Source of the DNA: Bacteroidaceae bacterium | GTDB taxonomy: Bacteria > Bacteroidota > Bacteroidia > Bacteroidales > Bacteroidaceae | Assembly: GCA_024698925.1 (NCBI GenBank) | Contig: JAILQO010000032.1 | Location: forward strand, 29,442 to 93,441 | Direction: 5' to 3' | Length of the DNA: 64,000 nt | Shown here: piece after piece, positions 47,101 to 53,796 of the stretch | How the letters are laid out: the number at the start of each line of letters is the position of its first letter | Numbering within the stretch: the first letter of the stretch is position 1 | Notes under the pieces: generated by a model | Seen by the model: only the letters and a program-made list of their open reading frames with translations | What the model was told of the DNA's origin: nothing | The model's database searches: none | Position numbers and translations under genes: made by a program

Positions 47101-47781
47101 GATGGTCGCTATGAAGAGGAATTGGCTTTGTCGCTGGTCGGCGTGAAGGATATCGTGCTACCGCTGACAGCCACCGTGGATGCCACCAAGGCTTTCTTCG
47201 AGAGCTTTGAGTTGGGCACCAAGGGTTCCTATGGAGAGGCATCGGTGGTCTGCAACGCCTCCACGTGGCTGATGACTAACGCCATGCTGGCAACGGATGG
47301 TAATCACAATGATGCCCGTGGTGTCCGCATGAAGATAGGCGGTGCCGTTACGATGCTGGAGGATAAGTTCGGCGGCTGTGACTCGCTCTGGTTCTACGCT
47401 GCCCTCTACAATAAGGACACCAACGTGGCGCTCACCGTCAGCTACAGCCTTGACATGGGTGAGACTTGGACGCCCGTCGTCAGTGACTTGGCCGTCACGT
47501 CCGACTGGACCCGCTATGCCTATCAGATTAACCGCGATGGTGCCATCCGTCTGAAGTTCGAGACGCAGGCAGGCAACCAGAACCGCCGCATCAACCTCGA
47601 CGATATCCAAATGAGCAACTACATCTCGGGTGACAACGTCAGCATCCTTCGCCGTGGCGATAGTGATGCCCCATCCGTCTATGCCCTTGATGGCCGCTAC
47701 CTCGGTGCCAAGCTCCCTGCCCGCCGTGGCCTCTACATCGTCCGCCAAGGCAACCAACTCAAGAAAGTTCTAACCCATTAG
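44173..47781 (+). CDS. Secreted nuclease with two endonuclease I domains, 1202 aa
   Basis: After a signal segment (HLAGACFACCLTTTSMA) the first endonuclease I-like domain spans about residues 20-260: NREHLVPQSWFG carries the catalytic histidine and VPTDGYVNNRRSNYPLGENN the metal-binding part. After a proline-rich linker (PDIPDIPGGDD) and a beta domain, a second copy lies near 450-690: MNIEHIWANSWWG and LYPADGPANQRKSNNPIG. Both retain the His and Asn positions of the family. The remaining 500 residues are beta-sandwich-like and the end (VYALDGRYLGAKLPARRG) is sorting-type. Such enzymes cut DNA or RNA outside the cell. Two catalytic units in one chain are unusual. Confidence 0.9.
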   Translation: MKKLLFHLAGACFACCLTTTSMAIDLATYYAQANNKKAAELKTALHGVIANHTNIGYDGLLTAYHESDRRADGYLRDWYSNATDYVIGGPKENHSYSKEGDGYNREHLVPQSWFGSNGQMKSDLVQVVPTDGYVNNRRSNYPLGENNGNTWKSANGYCKLGSCTVSGFSGQCFEPNDEVKGDIARVYFYVLACYESSHPNWNGGSASQVFDGKKYPGLKDWAMKMFLRWAKLDPVDDIERARNEVVYAKQQNRNPFVDYPSLCEYVWGDSVSYAFDVSLPHGQGKVEIPDIPDIPGGDDPVGPGPVGPDHPDAHTGTINVAECDWESDQNVNYGAGYTTTANGLTIGYYKAKSSTQPINVSNYSQLRFYDKSVLFIEGATVTKVVFHASDSKVGSMVIGDATIPFIDGELTWTGSMNPFMATAVQQSRISSIDVTIVEPEPEPDPLTRYYHSVQGLNKAELKTALHDLIQPLYVPEYGGKGEGYTWAGFAQTDVMPDGKGVRDRYSDIQRQFNGLKAVDGMNIEHIWANSWWGHTVNNAYRDLFNLYPADGPANQRKSNNPIGLVNGAVAYDNGVTKVGKSSSYRADSLITAWEPADTWKGDFARTYFYMATTYQHMTAEWQTPEGLLTVDPAAWTTMRPWVYELMLSWAEADPVDSIERARNEIIYGIQGNRNPYVDMPQLADYVWGDKGDSVFYIDAEATRPELFVPRRDGVIDFGLQALSRGMTRTVSVRGRNLPEGLTATIKGNGFVLSEQALTGDEVTAGKRLTVTSNATEPGIYEAELILQGAEGFTQSTMLRMTVIDGVPAYPARDVVCSVNSKGFTASWMDMHLEPGDLYFLDVYFYTTDGERRSLPDFPVEMPDTFCVIRGVAPSETYYYEVRTPQGLVSNKVQVEMPAVTPVFSATASEMYFAAVPDQPSQPQALSLTIMGISGYTVSINCPEPFEVSTDGETWTHDLTLTSAASNLQVRFAGASEDGRYEEELALSLVGVKDIVLPLTATVDATKAFFESFELGTKGSYGEASVVCNASTWLMTNAMLATDGNHNDARGVRMKIGGAVTMLEDKFGGCDSLWFYAALYNKDTNVALTVSYSLDMGETWTPVVSDLAVTSDWTRYAYQINRDGAIRLKFETQAGNQNRRINLDDIQMSNYISGDNVSILRRGDSDAPSVYALDGRYLGAKLPARRGLYIVRQGNQLKKVLTH

Positions 47782-47864
47782 GCCCATTGGTCCCATAAGC
47801 CCCATTAGTCCCATTGGCCCTATTCATCAATCATCACTCATCACTCATCATTCTCAATTCTCCC
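47773..47864 (+). repeat. 9-base array and TCATC-type repeats before truA
   Basis: CCCATTAGG, CCCATTGGT, CCCATAAGC, CCCATTAGT, CCCATTGGC follow the nuclease end, and the nuclease TAG stop is inside the first unit. They run into a second simple repeat (TCATCAATCATCACTCATC) that reaches the truA ATG. Confidence 0.85.
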
Positions 47865-48710
47865 ATGCGCTACTTCATCGAACTTTCCTACGACGGCACC
47901 GCCTACTGCGGTTGGCAGGTGCAGCCTAACGGCGAAAGTGTGCAGGGTGTGCTTCAGCGCGCCCTGTCACTGTTGTTGCGCGAGGAGGTGGCGATTACTG
48001 GAGCTGGACGCACCGATGCCGGCGTTCATGCGGCGATGATGATAGCCCACATGGATGTACAAGGCCCGCTACCAACCCAATCCCGCCCTCCGCAGAGGAG
48101 TTCTGCTACGGCCGCTCGAGGCCAATTGACATTCAGTCAATCGTCAGATCCCTCGCTACCCGTCAGAGAGGGTGGCGAAGAGCAGTCGGCCCTTGATTAT
48201 CTGGTCTATCGGCTGAATGGTGTTCTTCCCCATGACATAGCCATCCATCAGATTTACCCGGTGGCGGACGATATGCATGCGCGGTTCTCGGCCCGCGCGC
48301 GTACCTATTATTATTATGTCCATACACGTAAGTCGCCGTTCCTTCGTGACTACTCATGGCGTCTGGTGCAGACACCCGATTTCGAGGCCATGAACTTGGC
48401 GGCCGCCACGTTGCTGGAATACGAAGACTTCACCAGCTTCTCCAAGGTGAATACGGATACGAAGACGAATATCTGTCACGTCATGTCAGCCCGCTGGGTG
48501 CAGCTTTCCGCCTATGAGTGGCGCTTCGAGATCACTGCCGACCGTTTCCTTCGGAATATGGTGCGCGCCATCGTGGGGACATTGATGGAGGTGGGACGCG
48601 GCCAACTCACCCTTGACGGCTTTCGCGATGTCATTGAGAAAAAGGACCGTTGTGCCGCCGGCGATAGCGTGCCTGCAAGGGGGTTGTTTCTACAAGAGGT
48701 GAAATATTGA
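47865..48710 (+). CDS. truA: tRNA pseudouridine synthase A with in-frame insertion
   Basis: TruA makes pseudouridine at positions 38-40 of tRNA. RYFIELSYDGTAYCGWQ begins the protein, the catalytic Asp is in GAGRTDAGVHA, and RFSARARTYYYYVHT and FLRNMVRAIVGTL are family motifs. About 35-40 residues after IAHMDVQ (GPLPTQSRPPQRSSATAARG and on to REGGEEQS) interrupt the normal link to LNGVLPHDIAI; their DNA (48065-48180) matches the left half of the palindromic element in the next gene. The frame stays open. The start 47865 begins at the conserved MRYFIELSYDG; the frame to 47814 encodes only repeats. Confidence 0.94.
   Translation: MRYFIELSYDGTAYCGWQVQPNGESVQGVLQRALSLLLREEVAITGAGRTDAGVHAAMMIAHMDVQGPLPTQSRPPQRSSATAARGQLTFSQSSDPSLPVREGGEEQSALDYLVYRLNGVLPHDIAIHQIYPVADDMHARFSARARTYYYYVHTRKSPFLRDYSWRLVQTPDFEAMNLAAATLLEYEDFTSFSKVNTDTKTNICHVMSARWVQLSAYEWRFEITADRFLRNMVRAIVGTLMEVGRGQLTLDGFRDVIEKKDRCAAGDSVPARGLFLQEVKY
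48065..48180 (+). repeat. GC-rich palindromic element, left-half copy inside truA
   Basis: Shared with 49361-49475 are the order and wording of CCGCCCTCCG/AGCCCTCCG, GGCC...ACATTCAGT, and CCCGTCAGAGAGGG/CCCGTCAGGGAGGG. The hairpin TTGAC-ATTCA-GTCAA keeps the ATTCA loop of the other copy although the stem bases differ. Confidence 0.8.
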
Positions 48711-48712
48711 AT

Positions 48713-49807
48713 ATGTGGTTACTCTTAGCCTTTACTTCCGCCGCTCTGCTCGGCTTCTATGATGTTTTCAAGAAACAAGCGCTGAAGACCAATCCCGTGG
48801 TGCCGGTACTGACGCTGAACACCTTGTTCTGTTCGTTGATCTTCTTGCCGTTCATCATCCTCTCTGCCACGGGGCAAATTCCGGAGTCGTCTATCTTCTA
48901 TGTCCCTGTTTGCGGATGGGAGGTGCATAAGTATATTGTCCTCAAATCCATCATCGTCCTTTCGTCGTGGCTTTGTGGTTACTATGCCATTCAGAACCTG
49001 CCCATCACGCTCGTTGGCCCCATCAATGCCACGCGCCCCGTGATGGTACTGCTCGGTGCCATCTTCGTCTTCGGCGAGCGCCTGAACCTCTACCAATGGG
49101 TGGGTGTCTTGTTTGCCATCTTTGGATTCTTCCTCCTCAGTCGCAGCGGCAAGAAGGAGGGGATAGACTTCCGTCACAACCGCTGGATATTCCTCGCCGT
49201 GCTGGCCTCAGCCCTCGGTGCTGTCAGTGGCCTCTATGATAAGTACCTCCTCGCTCCGGTGGAATCGGGTGGGGTAGGCCTCAACCGCATGGTAGTCCAG
49301 AGCTATTTCAATATCTACCAATTCGGGATGATGGTAGTGGTATGCTGGAAAAGAAGACCCACCCCCTTACCCCAGCCCTCCGTCGCGAATGGGGAATTCG
49401 CTCCCCTTTGTGGGGCCGAAGCAACATTCAGTTGCTTCTCTGAAGACCCCAGTCGCCCGTCAGGGAGGGGGGAAAGACCCTCTCCCCGCTCCCCCGTAAG
49501 GGGGAGAGCCTCGCAATGCTCGATTGCTGCGCGCCAGCCGCTCCCCTCCCTGACGGGAGGGGTTAGGGGGTGGGTCTGGGTTTTCTCCATCTCCCTCTTC
49601 CTTTCCGTCGCCGACTTTGCTTACTTCTATGCCTTGAGCCTGCCTGCGGCTATGATCTCGGTCGTTTCGATGATTCGTCGTGGCAGCGTGCTCGTCAGCT
49701 TCACCGTCGGCGCCCTCATCTTCCGCGAAAAGAACCTGCGCTCCAAAGCCCTCGACCTCGCCTTCGTCCTCCTCAGTATGGTGTTCCTGTGGTTGGGAAG
49801 TAGGTGA
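48713..49807 (+). CDS. EamA/DMT-family transporter with in-frame insertion
   Basis: The 364-residue protein has about ten membrane helices in two EamA-type halves: LLLAFTSAALLGFYDVFKKQ at the start, PITLVGPINATRPVMVLLGA and LYQWVGVLFAIFGFFLL in half one, AVLASALGAVSGLYDKYLLAP and ADFAYFYALSLPAAMISVVS in half two. Such proteins export or import small metabolites; the substrate is unknown. Between NIYQFGMMVVVCWK and VWVFSISLFLS about 74 residues of Pro/Arg/Ser-rich sequence are encoded by a 221-bp palindromic element. The ATG at 48713 is two bases after the truA stop; a TTG at 48707 would also work. Confidence 0.88.
   Translation: MWLLLAFTSAALLGFYDVFKKQALKTNPVVPVLTLNTLFCSLIFLPFIILSATGQIPESSIFYVPVCGWEVHKYIVLKSIIVLSSWLCGYYAIQNLPITLVGPINATRPVMVLLGAIFVFGERLNLYQWVGVLFAIFGFFLLSRSGKKEGIDFRHNRWIFLAVLASALGAVSGLYDKYLLAPVESGGVGLNRMVVQSYFNIYQFGMMVVVCWKRRPTPLPQPSVANGEFAPLCGAEATFSCFSEDPSRPSGRGERPSPRSPVRGRASQCSIAARQPLPSLTGGVRGWVWVFSISLFLSVADFAYFYALSLPAAMISVVSMIRRGSVLVSFTVGALIFREKNLRSKALDLAFVLLSMVFLWLGSR
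49356..49576 (+). repeat. GC-rich palindromic element, complete copy inside the EamA gene
   Basis: The 221-bp element has 18-bp terminal inverted repeats, GACCCACCCCCTTACCCC and GGGGTTAGGGGGTGGGTC, with 17 of 18 matching. Inside are perfect hairpins GAAGCAAC-ATTCA-GTTGCTTC, CTCCCCC-GTAA-GGGGGAG, GCAAT-GCTCG-ATTGC and CCCCTCCC-TGAC-GGGAGGGG. The reading frame of the host gene runs through without a stop. Confidence 0.9.
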
Positions 49808-49814
49808 CAAAAAC

Positions 49815-49858
49815 CTGCGTTATAACGAAATAACGTAATAACGGTATAACGAAAATTA
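49815..49858 (+). repeat. TAACG-type short tandem repeat before the DUF3256 gene
   Basis: TATAACGAAATAACGTAATAACGG-like 10-base steps fill the gap. The same motif occurs at 61577-61612. Confidence 0.75.
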
Positions 49859-49860
49859 CT

Positions 49861-50583
49861 ATGAAGCGATTATTATTCATCATGCGTCATTTGTCATTCG
49901 TCATTTGCTGTCTCATCGCGCTTGCGGCTCCCGCCACAGCGCAGCCCCTCATGCGTGATGTCTTTGCCGCCATGCCGGACTCGGTCCTGCCGATGGTGAC
50001 CAAGAACAACCGGCTGGATTGTATCGACTTCATCGAAAACAATATGCAGGCGCGGGTGCGTAACAAGGTGGATAGCTATGTGACACTGGAAGCGTTGACG
50101 GCGGACTACGCCCGCTTCCGTACCAGCGATGTCTCGTTCATGGAAATGAAGCTCCTGCCCCTCGATACCGTGCCCTCGGATTCTAACGGGAGTGGCTTCG
50201 TTCTCTGTGTCGTCACCACGGTAGAGAGTGGCGAGGCCGACACGGAACGTCGCATCGCGGACTCCAATATTCGTTTCCTCAACGCTGATTGGTCAACCCT
50301 TCCTGCCGGGGGCCCCGTGTCAACGGCTTCCATCATCCAGCAGCGCGATGGCGATGCCTTCTTTGCCGCCGCCCCTGCCGACAGTTTACGCGACACGGCA
50401 GCAGAAGCGCGTCGCTCGTTGTCCTCCTTCCATCCCGTGCTGATGACCTTTGCGCCAGAAGACGTGACCCTCACGCTGACCATGCAGCCCGGTTATCTTG
50501 CCACCGAAGAACGAAAGGCCATCAAGGACTGCCTGCGCCCCGTGACCATGCGCTGGAATGGTCACAACTTTGTCGCTGAATAA
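49861..50583 (+). CDS. DUF3256 family exported protein
   Basis: The 240-residue protein has a signal (FVICCLIALAAPATAQP) followed by DVFAAMPDSVLPMVTKNNRLDCIDFIENNM, which is the DUF3256 hallmark. The rest alternates strands (FVLCVVTTVESGEA, VLMTFAPEDVTLTLTM), like a lipocalin- or BamC-type beta fold. Function is unknown. Its first codons (MRHLSFVICC) are encoded by a TCATT-repeat that also occurs outside genes. It lies four bases before the next gene. Confidence 0.85.
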   Translation: MKRLLFIMRHLSFVICCLIALAAPATAQPLMRDVFAAMPDSVLPMVTKNNRLDCIDFIENNMQARVRNKVDSYVTLEALTADYARFRTSDVSFMEMKLLPLDTVPSDSNGSGFVLCVVTTVESGEADTERRIADSNIRFLNADWSTLPAGGPVSTASIIQQRDGDAFFAAAPADSLRDTAAEARRSLSSFHPVLMTFAPEDVTLTLTMQPGYLATEERKAIKDCLRPVTMRWNGHNFVAE

Positions 50584-50587
50584 ACCC

Positions 50588-51619
50588 ATGTTGATGCGTC
50601 GCCTGCTATTCCTCTATGTGATTCTTAGTTGTTGCTTACCGGCGACAGCTCAAGTGGAACAGATCGTCGAACATCTGCCGCTGGACAGCGTGCGTGCAGA
50701 ACGTGTGTTGGCAGTAGATCGCTATTTGACAGCCCGCTATCAGAACACCGCCAAGTACGATACCGCCTACTATGCACGCCCTTCGCAGTCCTTTATGGTC
50801 AGGGCGCGCATGAATGTGTCAGGCAGCGAGATATCTACGACAGGTGTGCGCAATGGGGAGCCCTTCAATAACCGCCTGGTGACGAATAACCGGATTTCCA
50901 CCAGCTTTGGGTTGTCCTACCGCGGTCTTTCGGTTTCTTTCTCGCTCACACCAGACAAGCTGAGGGGAAAGGACCATAGTAATGAACTGAATCTCTCTTC
51001 CTATAACAACCGCTATGGCATTGATGTGGCGTATTTGGACAGTAAGGAGTACTTCGGGTGGACGGATATCGGCGGCCAACGACATGAGTTCCCGTCTGGT
51101 ATTGTGGAAACACGACTGATGAATGCCAACGCCTACTATGCTTTCAGCCATCGCCGTTTTTCCTATCCCGCAGCCCTCACGCAGAGTTATATCCAGCAAC
51201 GTAGCGCCGGAAGCTGGCTGTTAGCGCTGTCGCTGATGGGTGGGCAATTGGAAGCCAAGGCGTCACCAGAATTAGGCAATCCCGCTTTCACGCTGCATAT
51301 TGCAAATCTTGGCATCGGTGGCGGCTATGGCTATAACTGGGTCCTGCCGCAACGTTGGATGATTCATGCGTCGGCCTTGCCTACGGTCGTTGTGGCCTCG
51401 TCTTCCCGTCTGGTGACCGATGATAAGGAAGAACGATTTGGTTATTCCTTTCCAGAGCTGATCCTGACAGGACGCGTGGCTTTCGTCCATGAGTTCAATG
51501 ACCAGCATTTTGCCAGCCTGACCTACGTGATTTACAATACCATCCATGGTACCACGGAAACCCTACGCCTCTCCCACACCAAATGGCGTCTGCGTGTCAG
51601 CTACGGCTTCCGCTTCTAA
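50588..51619 (+). CDS. DUF4421 family outer-membrane-like protein
   Basis: Starting at ATG 50588, four bases after the DUF3256 stop, the 343-residue protein has a signal ending LPATAQ. Alternating strands with aromatic girdle residues (SFGLSYRGLSVSFSL, AHE-type turns, WRLRVSYGFRF end) point to an outer-membrane beta barrel ending in phenylalanine. It fits the DUF4421 family, of unknown function, often paired with DUF3256. A two-way terminator follows. Confidence 0.8.
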   Translation: MLMRRLLFLYVILSCCLPATAQVEQIVEHLPLDSVRAERVLAVDRYLTARYQNTAKYDTAYYARPSQSFMVRARMNVSGSEISTTGVRNGEPFNNRLVTNNRISTSFGLSYRGLSVSFSLTPDKLRGKDHSNELNLSSYNNRYGIDVAYLDSKEYFGWTDIGGQRHEFPSGIVETRLMNANAYYAFSHRRFSYPAALTQSYIQQRSAGSWLLALSLMGGQLEAKASPELGNPAFTLHIANLGIGGGYGYNWVLPQRWMIHASALPTVVVASSSRLVTDDKEERFGYSFPELILTGRVAFVHEFNDQHFASLTYVIYNTIHGTTETLRLSHTKWRLRVSYGFRF

Positions 51620-51624
51620 ATAAA

Positions 51625-51654
51625 GAAGGCCCCTCCGATGTTGGAGGAGCCTTC
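51625..51654. terminator. Two-way terminator between convergent genes
   Basis: GAAGGCCCCTCC and GGAGGAGCCTTC pair with one mismatch around GATGTT. It lies between the plus-strand DUF4421 gene and the minus-strand barrel gene. Confidence 0.8.
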
Positions 51655-51681
51655 TGTGTGTTAACTTATGTTCGTCTTCGC

Positions 51682-52515
51682 TTAGATGATGCGGCCGACC
51701 AGAAGGAGGGTCATGACGGGGAAGACGGTGATTTTACTCATGATGTCGAAGACTTTGTTGCCTTCGCCATTCAGGTCTTCCGCGGTGAGCTCATGATCCT
51801 GCAAGTAGATGCTGGGCGTGCTCCAGAACTTCACACCGAGGTCGAACTGGCAGCTGACGCGTGACTTGAGGGGCACAGCGCGGCCGAAACCGATACCGAG
51901 GTAGGGCTGGAAGCCGTTGACGCGGATGCTGGCTTCCAGGTTGCCGTTTACATCAGGCTCCAGGAAGTAGTCGCCCATCTGCATACCGATCTTGGGCGCA
52001 TCTGCGACGTTCTTCCAACCATCGTAGTAGGGAGCCTTGCGGTCGTTGAAGTCCTTGACATCCTTGAAGGCACCGTTATCCTTGTTGTAGAGGGTGATGG
52101 GCTCGCTGCTGCAGAAGTAGGCACCGGCGGTGACGTGGAAACTGCTGCCTTTGAAGGGATAGCCATCGATGAGGATATGGCCGGAACCGAGATGTGTAGC
52201 GGCTTCAATGGACAGTTTGTCGGGGATGTTAGGTACTTGCATGTTGGGAGCTGGAGCGGCCGCTGCTTGCTTCTTAGCATCCTTCATACCGGAGATTTCG
52301 AAGTCTGCGGAATACTTCAAAGACGGGAGGATGTCAGCACCAGCGCGCACACCTACATAGTCTGTAATCATGGTGGAAGCGTCGATGGTGATGCCCGTGA
52401 GGCCGAAACCGACACTCAGACCGTAGTGCTTGAAGATGTTGTCGTCGTCCTGTGCTTTCAGCTGCGGGGTGCAAAGCATTGCTAAACCTGCCGCAAGAAT
52501 CATGATTTTCTTCAT
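51682..52515 (-). CDS. Outer-membrane beta-barrel protein of unknown function
   Basis: The 277-residue protein has a Sec signal (MILAAGLAMLCTPQLKAQ) and strands of the outer-membrane type (YGLSVGFGLTGITIDAS, FQPYLGIGFGRAVPL, SCQFDLGVKFW). A loop of Ala/Lys (DAKKQAAAAPAPN) near residue 80 may lie in the periplasm or outside. I do not recognise a named family. It is transcribed alone, towards the DUF4421 gene. Confidence 0.75.
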   Translation of the reverse strand: MKKIMILAAGLAMLCTPQLKAQDDDNIFKHYGLSVGFGLTGITIDASTMITDYVGVRAGADILPSLKYSADFEISGMKDAKKQAAAAPAPNMQVPNIPDKLSIEAATHLGSGHILIDGYPFKGSSFHVTAGAYFCSSEPITLYNKDNGAFKDVKDFNDRKAPYYDGWKNVADAPKIGMQMGDYFLEPDVNGNLEASIRVNGFQPYLGIGFGRAVPLKSRVSCQFDLGVKFWSTPSIYLQDHELTAEDLNGEGNKVFDIMSKITVFPVMTLLLVGRII

Positions 52516-52560
52516 AAGTTGAGTGATAAAGAGTTAGATAATTGTGATTGATTTCCGCTG

Positions 52561-52568
52561 CAAAGATA
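52561..52568 (-). promoter_or_regulatory. -7 promoter element of the beta-barrel gene
   Basis: TATCTTTG on the minus strand, 45 bases upstream of the ATG. TTTG lies at a 15-base spacing only, shorter than normal. Confidence 0.55.
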
Positions 52569-52628
52569 CGCAAATAGTTGAAACAAACACACCTTTTCAC
52601 CACGTTTTTTTAGTCACCTGCAAAAATC

Positions 52629-52839
52629 TGTGTTTGAATCTCACAAAAACCACAAAAACCCTCACTTCAGTATGCGTCGGGCTTACAGCCCTTTCAAGAT
52701 AAGAGGTGTCTATTTTTCCTTGCGAGCAAGCTCCCAGATAAAAATACGCACCTCTCATCTTTGGCTCAAGAGCCCTCACATACTTTGTGAGCAAAAACAC
52801 CGTTCCGCTTCGTTCCACTAAAAAACATTTTCTTCCACG
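52629..52839 (-). repeat. Hairpin-rich repeat, copy C (inverted)
   Basis: Outer end CACAAAAACCACAAAAACCC (from 52642) and inner end reading CACTAAAAAAC on the plus strand. Hairpins inside: GGGCTT-ACA-GCCC region, CTTGC-GA-GCAAG, GGCTCAAGAGCC. The outer end extends to CTGTGTTTGAATCT at 52629, as in copy A. Confidence 0.85.
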
Positions 52840-52848
52840 TATTTTTTT

Positions 52849-53003
52849 CGAACACGAATTTTACGAATTACACGAATGCGCTGCAAAAGGCTGCGCTGCT
52901 TTTGAATGCAATCCTTCCATCGCACATCAGAAACCTTTTCCGTCACTCGGCACCCCGCGTAGCGTGCCGCCCTAATTCGTGAAATTCGAGTAATTCGTGT
53001 TCG
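52849..53003. repeat. Inverted-repeat element between hairpin-rich copies C and B
   Basis: Arms 52849-52877 and 52975-53003 are inverted and match at 25 of 29 positions; they are built from ACGAATT/AATTCGT steps. The core has GGCAC...GTGCC and two TGCGCTGC repeats. No gene is seen. Confidence 0.8.
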
Positions 53004-53007
53004 GAGA

Positions 53008-53193
53008 AAAGACTCGAAGCTTTGTTTTTTAGCGCGAAGCGCGATGTTTTGCTCTGATGCAGTCGGCGGTTTGGAACAAACACATTGGTGGCTTGGGCGT
53101 TGTGCGAGAGCTCGCTCTCAGGCACAAACGTGCAAGGCGACAATGAAGACCGTAGGTCGCAGACTGTAGCAGAGGGTTTTTGTGGTTTTTGTG
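53008..53193 (+). repeat. Hairpin-rich repeat, copy B
   Basis: Inner end GTTTTTTAGCGCGAAGCGCG from 53024, outer end GAGGGTTTTTGTGGTTTTTGTG to 53193. It is nearly the same as copy A, including GAGAGCTCGCTCTC. With copy C it forms an inverted pair. Confidence 0.87.
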
Positions 53194-53226
53194 AAAAAAT
53201 GCCGGGATTTGCAGTAGAAAACAAGA

Positions 53227-53255
53227 AGCGTGAAATCCGGGAGGGATTTCACGCT
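53227..53255 (-). terminator. Intrinsic terminator of rpmE2
   Basis: AGCGTGAAATCC and GGATTTCACGCT form a perfect 12-bp stem with a five-base loop; TCTTGTTTTC follows on the minus strand. It lies 27 bases after the rpmE2 stop. Confidence 0.9.
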
Positions 53256-53282
53256 GTCTTTTTCCTTCGAGGCGTTCGCGGC

Positions 53283-53534
53283 TTACTTGCGAGTGCGTGC
53301 GTAACGGCTCATGAACTTATCGACACGACCGGCGGTATCGACGAGCTTGCTCTTACCGGTGTAGAAGGGGTGTGAGCTGCTGGAGATTTCGAGCTTCACG
53401 ACGGGATAAGTCTCGCCTTCGAACTCCACGGTGTCAGTCGTCTTGGCGGTGGAGCGGCTCAGGAACATGTCACCATTGCTCATGTCCTTGAACACGACCG
53501 GACGATAGTTGTCGGGATGAATACCTTGTTTCAT
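53283..53534 (-). CDS. rpmE2: 50S ribosomal protein L31, type B
   Basis: The 83-residue protein starts [19 protein letters not shown] and has [28 protein letters not shown], the L31 type B pattern. It lacks the zinc-binding cysteines of the other L31 type (no CxxC), so it does not need zinc. It has its own promoter, a folded leader and a terminator. Confidence 0.97.
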   Translation of the reverse strand: MKQGIHPDNYRPVVFKDMSNGDMFLSRSTAKTTDTVEFEGETYPVVKLEISSSSHPFYTGKSKLVDTAGRVDKFMSRYARTRK

Positions 53535-53552
53535 TACTAGTAATTTTTTAGT

Positions 53553-53601
53553 GCCGGGCTTGTGTACCGGCGGTGAATACTGGTCGGGCTTGTGTACCGA
53601 C
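53553..53601 (-). promoter_or_regulatory. Tandem-hairpin leader of rpmE2 with identical loops
   Basis: On the minus strand GTCGG-TACACAAGC-CCGAC (53583-53601) and GCCGG-TACACAAGC-CCGGC (53553-53571) lie 11 bases apart in the 5' leader. The nine-base loops are identical, while one stem pair changes from T-A to C-G and keeps pairing. This is what a binding site for a protein, perhaps L31 itself, would look like; that role is inference. Confidence 0.7.
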
Positions 53602-53617
53602 TTTACTTTTTGCGGCG

Positions 53618-53648
53618 CAAAAGTAGTGCTTTTCTTCGAGGTGACAAA
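53618..53648 (-). promoter_or_regulatory. Promoter of rpmE2
   Basis: TTTG (53645-53648), exactly 19 bases, TACTTTTG (53618-53625) on the minus strand. The folded leader begins right after it. Confidence 0.88.
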
Positions 53649-53715
53649 ACATTCCGCGCTTTTTTTTACAAAATAAGTTCTTTCATCATCGTTTGCAACA
53701 AAAAATGGCTTGTTT

Positions 53716-53747
53716 TTTGGGATGTATTTCCCTTTTTATTATCTTTG
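53716..53747 (+). promoter_or_regulatory. Promoter of the TonB receptor operon
   Basis: TTTG (53716-53719), 20 bases, TATCTTTG (53740-53747). The receptor ATG is 49 bases downstream. This is the only clear promoter found before the five-gene series up to 61312. Confidence 0.85.
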
Positions 53748-53796
53748 TGGCCGATAAGACAATCAAATCACTTTACTAAATAAAAACCATTATTAC

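Noticed and set aside
53085..53375. 96-residue open frame over repeat B and the rpmE2 end
   Set aside because: It runs opposite to rpmE2 through a terminator and a repeat; no family is recognisable.
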